Positions 22,772-34,602 of a stretch of DNA of 64,000 bases are shown here, piece by piece. The DNA lies in contig NC_058191.1 in the NCBI RefSeq assembly GCF_907165205.1, positions 9,426,501 to 9,490,500 on the forward strand, read 5' to 3'. The position numbers were made by a program, and so were the translations under genes. This DNA is from Coccinella septempunctata. Lineage: Eukaryota; Arthropoda; Insecta; Coleoptera; Coccinellidae. Below the pieces are notes generated by a model that made no database searches, was not told the origin of the DNA, and saw only the letters and a list, made by a program, of their open reading frames with translations. Each line of letters starts with the position of its first letter. Within the stretch, counting starts at the first letter, position 1.

Positions 22772-23770
22772 ATTTAGAACTGTATATAGGGGGAATTGTC
22801 CAGGAAAGCCTGTTAAAATAATAACAAAAAAACGAACATACATACATATGTACATTGTACATACTCGAGCGTAACAGATTAAGATATATGTGGTTACTTA
22901 CATGTTGAAAAGTACAAAACTAACGAATCAAACGTCACACCACGATAGAGTAGACCAAATACTATTGAATGATACCAATATTAGTTCAGCGAAAATGCAC
23001 TGTTTCCAAAATGATCAGAATTTTATGGAAATACCTAGAGTTGCCGATTTTCGAACTATTTTTTTTCAATCACAGAGCCAGTTTGTGAAAAAGGATAGCG
23101 ATTTTAAATCATATTAATCCTAGATTATTGTTTTATTATACCTAATTAAAAGTATTTCAAGTACTTAATCGAAAACATAAATGTAAATGTAAATTAAAAC
23201 AATTGATTTTTCTACATAATTTTTATTATTCAGAATAAACCCCCGCCATAGGGCTGATAATATGGGAGACAAACGCGGTCCCTATTCAAAAATTGGCCCT
23301 GTGATTAGGAAGATTGACCGAAAATCGGCAATTTCAGGTTAGGTTTTTTCGGAATCGTTACATTTTCGCTCAACTAATGTTGGTGTCATTCGATAGTATT
23401 TCATCTACTCTATCGTGGTGTGACGTTTGATTCACTAGTTTTGGGATACCCTGTATATATTCTCTTAATCTGACAATTTAAGCGTGACGAAAATGTGTGG
23501 GATGGCGCCAAACTTGCAAAAAAAATCGTCACGTGTACATTCTCGAGCGCGGTGGCTTTTTTTTTAAAGCTAATGATTCAAAAATAACGGAAAAAATATA
23601 TTTTGACATTTTCAGCAGGCGAAATAATACGGATTGGTCATAACCTTGACAGTTTTTTTGAATTATCTCCTCTCCTGAGCTTCAAATTGTTCTCGCATTC
23701 ATTATAGAAGTTGTAGAGAATTTTCTACGAATTTTGTTCGAAGCAATTTTCTAGGTTTGAACGTTAAAGT
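22772..23770 (+). repeat. Family Z repeat, copy 1, split by a MITE
   Basis: 22772-22914 and 23456-23770 together match the reverse complement of about 56490-56965, where the sequence is continuous. Shared blocks include GGGGGAATTGTC, TACATACTCGAGCGT, CAGATTAAGATATATG and CTCGAGCGCGGTGG. The interruption is the element in the next entry. The motif CTCGAGCG(TGTC) recurs within the family in both orientations. Confidence 0.85.
22915..23453. mobile_element. 539-bp fold-back MITE inserted in family Z
   Basis: TA flanks both sides (22913-22914 and 23454-23455). Right end reads CAGGGTATCCCAAAACTAG in reverse complement; the left end has lost the GGGTATCCC part but continues with AACGAATCAAACGTCACACC. 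Arms match inverted for about 90 bp (ACGATAGAGTAG, TTGGTGTCATTC/GAATGATACCAA). The empty site is preserved in the second family Z copy near 56840. No ORF of note. Confidence 0.88.
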
Positions 23771-24847
23771 TAACCTGCAATAAAATGCAGGCAGGCCATT
23801 TTAAATTGACGTTAGAATTTCGATCTCTGAAATTCACAATTATTAACTTCAAGCGGTAGCAGTGACTGACCTATTTTCCCCATTTTTGGGATCACTTTTT
23901 TATTACGGCGATCGTTCTCCTTCTCTCTACTCTTCACTAGACGAGCTCAAAGTTGAGCCCATTTTCGGAGATATTTTCATTAGTACTTTTTGGCCGGTCA
24001 ATATTTTATGAAATTTGTGAAATTTCAATTTAATTCTTATAAATTTGGGGGCCCTCCGTATGAAAACGGATAGTTCACATAACGTAAACTCATTCGACGC
24101 AGAATTAACGTTTAAAAGTCCCCTGAACTTAAATGGGCTCAGGTATTCCTTAATATTTAGGGATCGTTGGTGAATACGGGGATGAGTCATAATAGCCTTA
24201 TAAATATGAATAGAAATCTGAGTCATGTAATTTAGAATATACTATTGCATTTTTTTAATCGAGGTAATGCACATCCTGTGAAGAATTTTGCACGAATTTT
24301 GCTACACTTTTTACTTATTTTATTTTTTCAACAGTAGAGACAGGCTGCTGGTTTCTTAAAAATATTTTTGAAATGTATACGTTTTTTTAGTTTTGCTAGG
24401 TTACGAATACGCATTAGAGCATATTTTTTCAAATTGAAAATACTTTTATTTTTACCACTGACGGCCGTACAGACTGTCCAAATAAATTCGGTCAAAACAT
24501 GGTACGCCAATGCTGTTTTTGAAATTTGAAATTATTTTCGCGATTGCCACATTATTCACAGTGGAAATGATGGCTTGGGATTTCAACAGAAGATATATAC
24601 CTTTTGAGATAAAAAATAAAATGTAATTTGATCTAAGGGAGCTAGGAATATCTAGCTTCCGAAATCGTTTAGACACAGATTGAGGCAGCTTGTACGCCTT
24701 CATATTTTATCATAGAATCTCTATATCATAAAATCATGTGAAGAATGAAAACCCGAAAATGAACCTTATATTGAGACACCCTGATCTAAGAATATGTAGC
24801 TATTTCAATCCCTGGCCCATCTTGAAGAATGTAGCTTTTCGTATTGG
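23771..24847. other. No recognised gene
   Basis: ORFs at 23.9-24.7 kb (-) lack domains. An ACACCCTGA-like motif near 24770 resembles a mariner-type right end without a partner. Confidence 0.4.
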
Positions 24848-25409
24848 ACATTCCATGAATTCAGAAGAATTCAGGCCACTGAAAACAAGCTGCTACGATG
24901 TGCAATAGATGCACCTTGGTTTGTCAGGAATAGACAGATTTATAAGGACCTGAAATGGGAAACCATAACGGAATTCATGAACAGAAAAGCAGAGAACTTA
25001 TTCGAAACAGCGAAAAACCATCCGAATCGAGAACTCAGGAGACTAGTGGACTACGACCCAGAGGAAGACAAAAGGAGAATGCGAATTTACCGAAGGAGAC
25101 CAAGAGATCAATTAAAAAGAGATTAAAATAAGAACAGAAACTTATTGAAAAATCCAATAAAGTGTTATCCAATAGAGGATAAACACATAAATCCCAGCAC
25201 GATAGTGTGCGAGAAGAAAACCGACTAAGAGATGAACGGTTTATAAGCAAATGCCCGGAACAAATATTCAAGAAACGGTTAAGGGTTTTTAGTGGGTCTC
25301 GAGCTCAGGAGAGTGAGAAACCCCAAACTTGTTTCCCCTCAGGAGAGGATGGTTCGTCTGACTTGCAGATTTTCCCCCTGCTACACCAAAAAAAAAAACA
25401 TTCCATGAA
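24848..25409 (+). mobile_element. 5'-truncated Jockey-like LINE with 12-bp target-site duplication
   Basis: The insert is 24860-25397, flanked by ACATTCCATGAA at 24848-24859 and 25398-25409. It ends in an A-tail of about 11 bases. It encodes only the RT C-terminus (RRIQATENKLLRCAIDAP, DAPWFVRNRQIYKDLKWE, RRPRDQLKRD) plus the 3' UTR. Truncation at the 5' end, A-tail and TSD are the signature of target-primed reverse transcription. The frame is nearly intact, so this is a young insertion from the same family as 36921-37974. Confidence 0.93.
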
Positions 25410-26293
25410 GAATTGAACAAGCATTTTGTGTTCCTTTTGAAATATTATCAGAGATATCATCGGAGTCTAGGGTTTCTGCTTTCCTATCTGCTTCAAGGAC
25501 GTAGTTAAGCCAACCGCTTTTTTTGCTTTCTATTCATCGTAGTCTCCAAAATTTCTTCTAGGTAACCAAACTAAACTGAGTATGTTGCCATCTGTCAGTT
25601 TCATTACAGGCCTAATATTTCAGGGGTTTCCTGAACATTCATCGGCCTTTTTATTCAACTCTGGTCCACATTGATTTCTGAATCAGCTTTTGAAAAACAG
25701 ACCTCTACAATTAATTTATTTTATTAAAAATATTACAAATATGGACCTTAATCCAAAAACATTGAACCTTCTCAGAATTTCTTCATATGAATTAGATTCA
25801 AGAAATGTTTTCACTTATACAGGTACCTTTCCCCTGAGGAGCCTAACTTAGGAGAAATTTCTAAAGAGATCAAATATCATGTAGTTCCAACTTCAAACAG
25901 CATATTTATTCAACTCCAGTTGTATTCCGTTTTTAAATGAAAACTCTCACTTTGTTAAACAAGTCTCATTTCATACGAGCACTTGAGTGTATTATTCTTG
26001 CGATCAATTAGCCTTTCTAACTTGATGCCGAGTTCGCAAAGTCGAAATAGGAGAAACATTACCAGTTGCTGCCAGTCACGAAACTTATTTCTCCTGAGAG
26101 CCTCCATCCGTAAGCGGCTTTTTTTATACATTCATGATGAATATAAAAAATTACATTTCAACCTTCAAGATGTCGAAGATGGTACGTCCTCTTTTCGTTC
26201 TTCCATTCCGGAATTGTTGAAATTTTCATTACTGGCGGATATTTTTGCGCTCCGTTGCTCATTGCAATTTTCGTAAATGAATTTCGTACTCAC
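25410..26293. other. No recognised gene
   Basis: A 97-codon plus-strand ORF at 25983-26276 lacks any known domain. Confidence 0.4.
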
Positions 26294-26334
26294 CTGAGAA
26301 TACTGCCAGACGTCGTGTTGTTGTTTGTTTTCGC
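26294..26334 (-). CDS. Candidate 41-nt internal exon
   Basis: On the minus strand a pyrimidine-rich TTATTTTTCCAG is followed by 41 nt and then a consensus GTGAGTACG donor. One frame reads ENKQQHDVWQYSQ and ends at a codon boundary. Splice-site quality is better than elsewhere in the window, but one small exon cannot be proven by eye. If real it belongs to a large minus-strand gene that could also include 7962-8393. Protein family unknown. Confidence 0.25.
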
Positions 26335-27040
26335 CTGGAAAAATAAGTTTGATGTGAATTGGAAACGATTGATGGAGCTTTAGTGGGGGTTATAAGAACA
26401 GAGAACCTTTTATTGTACACAATGAAGTCATAAGTATTGTTCTGAAGGTCTCGAAAGAATAGGATTCGAGATGATTATTATCTTCAAATAATTCGTTAAA
26501 AATTGATACGTTCTTAAACGCATTCTGATATACAGGATGTTTTCTTGATATATGGCAATGTTACAGGACATCTTAATCTATGCGTGATTACAAAAAGTTT
26601 AACATTAAATAAAAAATTCCAGAGGTCTGTTTCGTTGTTTCGTTTTATAATTGATATGGAAAAAAAATATATTCAGGGTGTTTCATGAGGCCATAGCCTA
26701 ATGGTGAATGCAGGTCATCCAGGCCTTTCAGAAAACTTGCTTGTTTTGTATCCTGAGGCTATTAGTTTCGGAGATACGGGGTGATTCATGAATATTGACC
26801 TAAATTTGCGATACCCATAACTCTGGAATGCAAGGTCTGATTTCGATCAAATCTTATGGGTTTGTTCACTTCGGAAAGCTCTTCCAAACGGTTCATGAAA
26901 TATCAATATTTTCAAGGCAGTACTCAGAATATCATGATTTTTCATTCAAGCACCGAAATCTACATTTTTCATATCCCCTGCAGAAATTTCGTTATTGGTA
27001 TGAGAAACTACATAATTTTTTTCAAGGAATTCAATTTTAA
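26335..27040. other. Two mariner-type end motifs, no gene
   Basis: TACAGGATGTTTTC near 26532 and CAGGGTGTTTCATGAGG near 26674 resemble ends of TA-targeting elements. No matching opposite ends were found. Confidence 0.4.
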
Positions 27041-27044
27041 CTTT

Positions 27045-27595
27045 GCATGGCACACTTATTACAAGGGAATAGGAACCGGACGAAATTATATTTTATGTCA
27101 TTTTTTCGAAATGCGGTCCTGTTTTTATTCCTTCGGTGATAATATTCATGGTCCTTTGCGGAGACTCTGAATTTTTTTGAATTCTGTTCAATTCTTCTTT
27201 ATTTTAAACCCTCAGCACATACTGAGTGTCCATCAAAAAGTGTTTAAGATCATGCAAAGTCGAGCTGTGAATTCTTTTGAAATTACATATTGAATTTAGA
27301 TACAAATGATTGAAACCCTCTTGGAAAATGTAATCCGTAAGTGTATTTCCTTCATAACACACGTAAATATTAAAATTTATTCTTCCGAAAAACCTTAATT
27401 TTTTTATTTCCTTTCATGAAACAACAATGAAACCGGAACCGAACGAATTCATGTTTTATGTCATTTATTCATTTTTCATTCATTTGGTGATATTATCCAG
27501 TGCCTTCGTTCGAGGTTTTAATTTTTTTTTTTTAATCTGTTCAAATCTTTTTCAATTTAAAGCCTCAGTTCCCACTGAGTGTGCGTGAAAAAGTG
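27045..27595 (+). repeat. Diverged tandem duplication, about 355-bp period
   Basis: 27070-27245 and 27430-27595 share GGAACCG(G/A)ACGAA, TTTTATGTCATTT, a TTTTTTTAAT(C)TGTTCAA-type stretch and a CACTGAGTGT/ACTGAGTGT segment ending AAAAAGTG. Function unknown. Confidence 0.6.
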
Positions 27596-27599
27596 ACAG

Positions 27600-30024
27600 A
27601 CACTTCTGACTTCACGAGAGCATTTGCAGCAGAGGATAGAAGAAGCCTGTGCAGAAGTTAAATAAAATCACGATATAATAAGACGGGCAATATTTATTGC
27701 CCTCAAAATCAGATTATTTAATCTGAAAAACATTTTTCCAACAATCCAATAAATATATGTATTTAATAAGTTTTCATTAGGCAATCCTGATAAAATCAGG
27801 TGGCTATCAATAAGTTTCCATAAAATGATATGATATATCTACATATTCTCGTAGGTAGACACCTGAGGTGTTCCAACTTTTGTGAGACAATAATTTTTTT
27901 GCCCTCTTTCTTCGATATTTCTTATAATTGCATCTCTCAAAAATATAGTTTGTATGAATATATTGGAAAAATCCGCGTGACCAAGATTCTGAGAATTTTC
28001 AGGAAAAACATTTTACTCGAAACAAAAAGTTGGTAGACACATTAATCAGCCACCTAAGAAACGAGGAACGGTTATGTAGCAATCACAATTCTTCCGACGA
28101 GCATTCCGATTATAAAATAAAGTATGAAATTCGATTCGAAATAAAGAAGAAATAATTTTTCTCCATATTGTTCGACTAGTCATGATGGATTTCAATAACA
28201 ATAATAATGAGCTTATATTCTCATGGAACTTAAAACAATATTTATATACAATTAGCAACAAAATGGGATAAAAAGTAGAATGTTCCATTGGAGCACTGTG
28301 AATTTATGATTTACATTTGTTTCAGTTCCATCACAATAGTAAATATATAGGTAGTTAAGCAGTAATCAATGCTACATAAATGAATATTTTTATATTTGCA
28401 CAGTTTCGTGCACAGAGTTTTGATGAATGCAGCTTTACTGATCGAAATGAAAATATATAACACGGGTGAATTCCCATAATATTTTTACCGTGACGGATTT
28501 ATCTGTAAACAGTTCACCATTCAATTACAGAGGCCATATATTTTTTTATAATTAACAATCGATACTTACGTTCCGAACCTGAGTATCTCAATAAATTCCA
28601 GCCGTAGGTTTGAGAAAAATTCAGAGCATGAATTTCCACCAACAAGCGAATTCCACCAGAGGCGCTCTACTGATGGAAGTGTTGCCAACATAAATAAACA
28701 AACTGAGAGTAAATCACTTTCGAATTATTTCGCAGTGGGAACAACGACCACTAATTGCATATGAAATTTGTTATTGGTACTTTTACTAATTTAAAACTAA
28801 CAAATTCGTATACAAACGACCCGCATTCATGCAGCGCTCTGCCAAAATAGCAACTATCAGTTTACTTTCAAGTAGTCGAATTCCTCTTCTCCGAGGTAAA
28901 AATAGATCGTTTTGTTTTTATTGTTTTTGAGTGGATCCGTTACACTCAGCCAGCTTCTCCTACGCATCCGTAGTGTATGATTTATTCTGTTTTATTAGCT
29001 CTTTGCTCGATATTTTAGAGTAATTGCGCCTATTTTATGCGTCTAGAGTTTCGGAGATACGATCTGATGACTGGAACTGAGCCATCAATTTTGATTGCAA
29101 TGAGTTATAAATCCCAGCAGGTTCAACGAACAGAAACAAATTGACGGATATTTTGAAAAAAATATCTCTTGACAGTGTTGAATTCCATATTTTTCGGCAT
29201 TCATTTTGTGTTTTTGACAATGAATTTATACGTATGGCCATATGCATCGTTTCATTAAACGAGATGCGATCCGAGCGTTGCGTACGACGCTGAATTGTGG
29301 ACGTTTACCTCACACGTCGTTTTAGATCTTAAACTTTGTTTAATCAAAAGGTGCATACGATTCGGCATTCATTGAATATCCTGAAATCCCCAATTTAGTA
29401 TTCCTAGATATTCGAGTGAATCGATTAGTAAAATAGAAATATCAGTGCATATCAATAAGAAGGTGATTTCAGTGGCTGTGAGTAAAAAAATTCTTGTGGA
29501 TAAATTAAATTTATGAATTAAAGCTTGGTGAAATTTATTTTACAGGTATCAATTCGAGGGTTCTATCTATTTACATCATAAAATAAAGAACCGTGAACGA
29601 AAGATTGTGACACAGATATAAAGAAACATAATCTGGAAACCAATGAAAGGAAAGTAGATTAATTTACTTCGACAACACCGAGCACTCTCATATTTTTCCG
29701 TAATATTACTTGAAGCCCTCAAAGTAGGGATCTTCGCGTCTGGCCTCTTCAACCGTGTCGAATTAATATGGACACTTGTTGATTCCTTACCACTGAAATG
29801 TATTGTTGAAAGTTCAGAATTGTTCTACATGAAATATATCCCATCAATTTCCGTATTATGGTCAACAATACGATGTCATTCCTACGACGGACTAAAACTG
29901 ATTTTTTTTTCATCGTGATAATATTTCATTTTCTTTGCAGGCGAATTTTTGGTTGTTCCGGTTTTCATTTTCCAGTTCACTTCAAATCTATTGAATCATC
30001 AACTGTTTGGTTTAGTGGAATATA
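27600..30024. other. No recognised gene
   Basis: AT-rich with scattered short ORFs. No TE ends, domains or repeats that I can support. Confidence 0.45.
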
Positions 30025-30529
30025 CAGGGTACCCCAAATTGCTTGCTTTTGGCTATCTCTGGTACTTCTAGACTTGATATGTAAAAACTTTGAGAGGAGT
30101 CCATAACTGACAACCGTTTCACGATATCTTCATTTGTCTTGAAGATATGACCGAATTTTGATATTTTGTCGATTTTGAAATCTTTATTTACGAAAATATC
30201 TGAAAAAGGTAAGAACTTTCTACAGGCACTTTTTTATTGGAAATAAGATACCATATTTAACTTTTTTTTATCTCTTGTACTAAGGGAGGAAAAAATAAAC
30301 AACTTCTTCATTTTAAATACGAATGCATTCTTTTTTTGGTCTTATATCATCAAAAAAAATGAGCTTTTCGAAAATATATATAGGTCGATATATTACTTTC
30401 TTACTCAAGGCAAAATCATTTTAATGTAAATTTTAGTAAAATTTTCATTTTTGATACAATTCTATAATAGACATAATGAACACTATTGGTCATACTGAAA
30501 TGAAAATATTTGTAGACAAATAAACAGGG

Positions 30530-31029
30530 AAGGACGGTTTAAATACAATGTATGGCTTGCAATTGTGAACGGAAGATTTCTGGGACCCAAAATATATGAA
30601 GAAAATTTGGACACGCGGGCTTATTTGAATATTTCAGAGAATTTTGTTTAGGAGTATATTGACAATATTCCTCTCAGTGAATCGAGGTTGCTTTCTTATC
30701 AGCAGGATAGCGCACCTGCCCATAATTCGCAACGAACTGAAATCAAATTGAATAGTTTATTCGAGAATCATTGGATGGGAACACATGCTCCTAGTGCCTA
30801 GCCAGCAAGATCACCAGACCTCAATCCTTTAGATTTCTTCGTGTGGGGATATGTTGAAAATAAAATTTTCAAGACTCCAGTCATTAATAGGGCTGATTTG
30901 GAGCAGAGAGTCAGGAACGCAATCAGTTACATTTCCGCAGTTATGCTGTTGAATTCAGTGAATTATGTTAGAAAAAGAAGTAGTATTTGTTCACAGAATA
31001 AGGAAACCCAATTTGAGAAATTTTTATAA
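30530..31029 (+). pseudogene. DD41D-type mariner transposase, C-terminal half
   Basis: A single frame with two stops runs from GRFKYNVWLAIVNGRFLGP through YQQDSAPAHNS (second catalytic D) and PARSPDLNPLDFFVWGYVEN (third D) to the TAA at 31027-31029. There are 41 residues between the second and third D when the in-frame stop is counted as one, matching the DD41D (rosa-type) group of IS630/Tc1/mariner transposases. The N-terminal DNA-binding part and the first D are missing. It lies only in the left arm, inside the segment the right arm lacks. Confidence 0.8.
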
Positions 31030-31284
31030 GTTATATTAAAATTTCTCATAGAAATTTTGTAAGATATTTATGCCAATTGAGAGTTACAAGAATTACATGA
31101 TTTTATTGTTATAGGTGTTTCAGCTAACCAATGAAATTATATGAACGGAAAGTTTCAATTCGTATCAAAGTGATAAATATTTATTGGGAGTGGACCATTT
31201 TGAGTTCAATGGTTTCATATAATTTTATCGATATAAAAATTTTACTGAAATCGTGATTTTGCCTTGGGTAAGAAAAAATATATC

Positions 31285-31389
<105 letters not shown>

Positions 31390-31402
31390 CCTGCGGTAAA
31401 TA

Positions 31403-31712
31403 GGTCCTCTTCTAATAGCCCGATTTCATGGTATTGGTCCTCCGGCTGCGATAAGTCCTCCGTATACGGAGGACCTAACACATCGCGTGTTAAATGGTTC
31501 CTCATAGCATAGGCAACCACCTGGCAAAATTTCAGCGGGACGACTTAGAGCTGATTTTTGTCGATTTTGAATACTTTAGTTGCGGCAGTTGCCGCGTTGG
31601 ACCAGGAGGGCGCTTTCACGCGTATATTGAGTTGTATACTTTTGAGCGTTCTACATAGGATCGGTCCTCCTCGATTATACAAAATTTTTCGAGTCACCGT
31701 ACTTTGGTCTTC
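31403..31712. repeat. Cluster of GGTCCTCC-like motifs
   Basis: Copies at 31403, 31436, 31454, 31468 (inverted), 31663 and 31705, including the palindrome TCCTCCGTATACGGAGGA. The mirrored right arm carries GGAGGACC-like copies at 35761, 35803, 35844, 35888, 35915, 36049 and 36075. They look like subterminal binding sites; this is inference. Confidence 0.55.
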
Positions 31713-33197
31713 CGTGTTTTCGGCAACACTGTATTCATTCGTGAATCGTACATTACGCTGTGTGTAGATGTTGGATTATTTCATGAGATTCTGTTTTCAA
31801 TATCTTGTTCGCAGGTGTAAGGGTATAAGTCACGGTGAACTTACAGGAGGGCCATTTGAAAACGAAACAGAATGCGGCGAATTGGCCACATTCCTTGAAA
31901 ACGGCGATTTTTGTTTGAAGGGGGACACTTTTTGTTTCATAATTATTTATTAGTAAAATAGCCTTCCCTTGAACGTGGCAGCTGCAACCCTCAAATTTTT
32001 AATAGGGAAGACAGGTTGTGTGATACCTCATATTATGAAAGCTTATGAAGTCAGATTTCTATTTTTGTACTTTTTTCGAAAATCGGATTGAATTTGACTA
32101 ATTAATGGATGTTCATAATATTACAGAATATTTTCTTAAAATTGTGAAAAAACTATAGGTTCTAACACATTTGAGAAGTGAAACAGCCATCTCCTAAGCG
32201 GGGTGGTTATCCCTCTCGAATTTTCAATAGGAAAAAATTGGCCATGTGATACATCATTTGTAAGCACATCACTTAAGCTATCTAATATGAAAAATTATTA
32301 AATAAAATTCAATAATTAATGGTTTTTCCTCGAAACACCTAAGAATATTTCCTGATTCGTGATCTTGCATAAATTCTTCTCAAAGATGTCATATTCTTCT
32401 ATTTCGAACTTCTGTATTTGGTACTTGTTTCTGTAACTTCGACATTTATAGGCGAAGAGTTTTCATTTCCTGCTACAAATATCGGCACTTGATTTACCTC
32501 GTGTTCGGAATAGAACTGTTGATAATTCCGTTTTTGTTATATCTTATAAAGATTATTCTTGTGTCCTCCAGCCGTTAATTGCAATCAAATAACAATGAAA
32601 CCACGATTTTCATTTTACTTAATTTCTTCCGTCGATTAGTTCAATTGTTTGTAATGCGTTCAGTCGAAATCATGGTTTACACGATTAAAGAGAGGTTGGA
32701 AATTTTTTCACTTCTTTCGAAAATAACTTATGTGCTAAGCTAAGAGAACGGCTGAACTATTCAATCAGCTTCATTTATATGGAAATGTAAATCGAAAGTA
32801 CGTATTCGAGTTCATGGCAAAGTTCCGATAAACTGGTTCAGTGTGTAGTAAAGAGCGAAATGTAAAAATGAATGAAGGGGTGAATGTGACAGTTCTTGGT
32901 CCAGTAGTTCTCAATCCAAGTACGAGTACGAGGCAACTTGCAACAGAATCTGGTTCTCAACGTAGCATTTCGAAGCGCCATACTTTCCAACTGTACAAAT
33001 TCCATCTTGTACATACCCTGCAGATGATTTTGACCACCGTGCCATCTGAAATTCTGTTCATTTATTCATTTATTGCTGTATCCCGTTACCAAGAATATAT
33101 CTTCAAAAAGACTCAAAAAAAAAAAAAACTGTCGGTGCGATCAAACCAACAATTCCTTAGGGCTACTTGCGACTGTGTGCCCTCCTGTGACTGAAAA

Positions 33198-33280
33198 AAC
33201 TCACCCGTGACCCATAGTGTGGAAGGATCTATGGGTCACGGGTGAGTTGCTATCCATGCCCGCAGGCATGGATAGCAACT
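33198..33280 (-). repeat. Two overlapping perfect stem-loops
   Basis: Stem 1: 33198-33217 with 33229-33248, 20 bp, 11-nt loop. Stem 2: 33245-33260 with 33265-33280, 16 bp, 4-nt loop. They share AGTT at 33245-33248. Read as the LINE's RNA (minus strand) the second loop is C(UGCG)G, a UNCG-type stable tetraloop. Confidence 0.9.
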
Positions 33281-33930
33281 GACCAGATCTGACCGCCGCT
33301 GTATTTCTCATTATAACTGTGAACCAGAGACCTCCACTATGATCTGTCTAACGCTAGTTGTTCCCAGTTATGATTGGCATTAACTGATTTTAAGGATTGA
33401 TGCAGTATATCCTTAAACCGCTCATATTGGCCTCCTGTTTTCCGAGCTCTCTCTGTGAATTCGCCACACAGAGCTTTTTTGTGGAGTCTTGTGTCTTGCA
33501 TTCTCAGAATGTCGCCACTCCATCTGAGTCGGGACCTCATTACTTGAGTCTCAATAGTTATACAACTTGCGCGCTGCAAGACTTCTGCATTTGAAACTTT
33601 ATGGAACCATGTGCATAATGCATATGCATAATGTCTTATATGACGTTGTTTTTTTTGTTCAAACTATTTAGTATGTCGCCTGTTGAGCCTCCAGATTTTG
33701 CTTCCCTAAAGAAGCGTTGGGAGGACCACTAAACAGCTGTTTTAGTCTTCAGATTGAGGTCGTCATTTTGAAACACTCTGTATTCAGGTTAGCCCTAGAG
33801 TGTCAATGAAGCTTCCCAAGTATTTGAACTGCTCGACCTGTCGATGTTATACCGCTCGTGTTCGGTCGCCAGAGCCTCGTTTGTAAGAACTGCGAGTAGG
33901 TAAGTTTGGCATTTGAGTGGAGAGGCTCCT
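33198..33930 (-). mobile_element. LINE 3' fragment with terminal twin hairpins
   Basis: Minus-strand frame 33579-33337 reads RLRWSGDILRMQDTRLHKKA, then CGEFTERARKTGGQYERF and NHNWEQLALDRS. This is the C-terminal tail of an endonuclease/RT LINE, CR1- or L2-like by motif. Upstream (33600-33860) decayed YLGSFIDTLG and VVLPTLL blocks continue it. At its 3' side, 33198-33280, are two perfect stem-loops. The 5' end is missing. Confidence 0.8.
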
Positions 33931-33968
33931 TCCCTCTCATCTCAAATTCTGTTAGGTGTAAAATCGGC

Positions 33969-34602
33969 AAGAGTTTTGTAATGGCTCACAATTGAATATG
34001 ATTTAGTGTTGAGGGTGTTGGTACATGAGTCACAAACCACTCGCAAGTTCAGGTAGGTAGGTAGGTAGACACCTGTCAGCGACGCGCATTGCTGTATAAA
34101 CAATTACAATATCCGCATTTTGAGCGTATGCTGACTGCCTCTGTTCTATTCATCTGACTCCTCTATTCTCAAATAATATATGATAATTAAACAGTAAAAT
34201 CATTTTCAGCCATTACAAAACTCTTCCACTGACATCGTTATGACGACAACCTCGGCGACAACTTATGAGGGATGCTGACCCGCTGTATTACACAAAAATG
34301 CGGTCCGACCACTTTCTCCATCTTCTTTGCACTATATACTAGTTTTCTGAAAATTTTCACCCGCCGTGTTCCACAAAAAATGCGGTCTTACCACTTTCTC
34401 CATCTTCTTTGCACTATATACTAGTTTTCTGAAAATTTTCAATTATTATAAAACATTTTCAGAACATGTTGTAATTTTTCATACCCACATCAAAACGCTT
34501 TGCCGCCAGGCGTTCCACTACCTGACCTTGCGAGTGGGTGCTGACTCATGTACACTCCCAAAACTAAATAATATTTAATTTTGGGTCATTACAAAACTCT
34601 GG
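33969..34602. mobile_element. Fold-back element about 630 bp
   Basis: Arms of about 90 bp: 33969-34058 and 34510-34602. Shared inverted blocks are AGAGTTTTGTAATG, TACATGAGTCA and CACTCGCAAG. A (AGGT)4 tract is at 34051-34068. The interior holds the tandem duplication at 34278. No obvious TA target. Confidence 0.75.
34278..34440 (+). repeat. Recent 81-bp tandem duplication
   Basis: Units at 34278-34358 and 34359-34440 share ATGCGGTC, CCACTTTCTCCATCTTCTTT and a 29-bp run ending GAAAATTTTCA, with only a few differences. Confidence 0.93.

Noticed and set aside
27830..28288. Small protein-coding ORFs
   Set aside because: AT-rich, hydrophobic low-information translations without conserved motifs.
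33198..33280. Helitron 3' terminal hairpin
   Set aside because: No CTRR end a few bases after either stem, and the hairpins align with a LINE 3' end instead.
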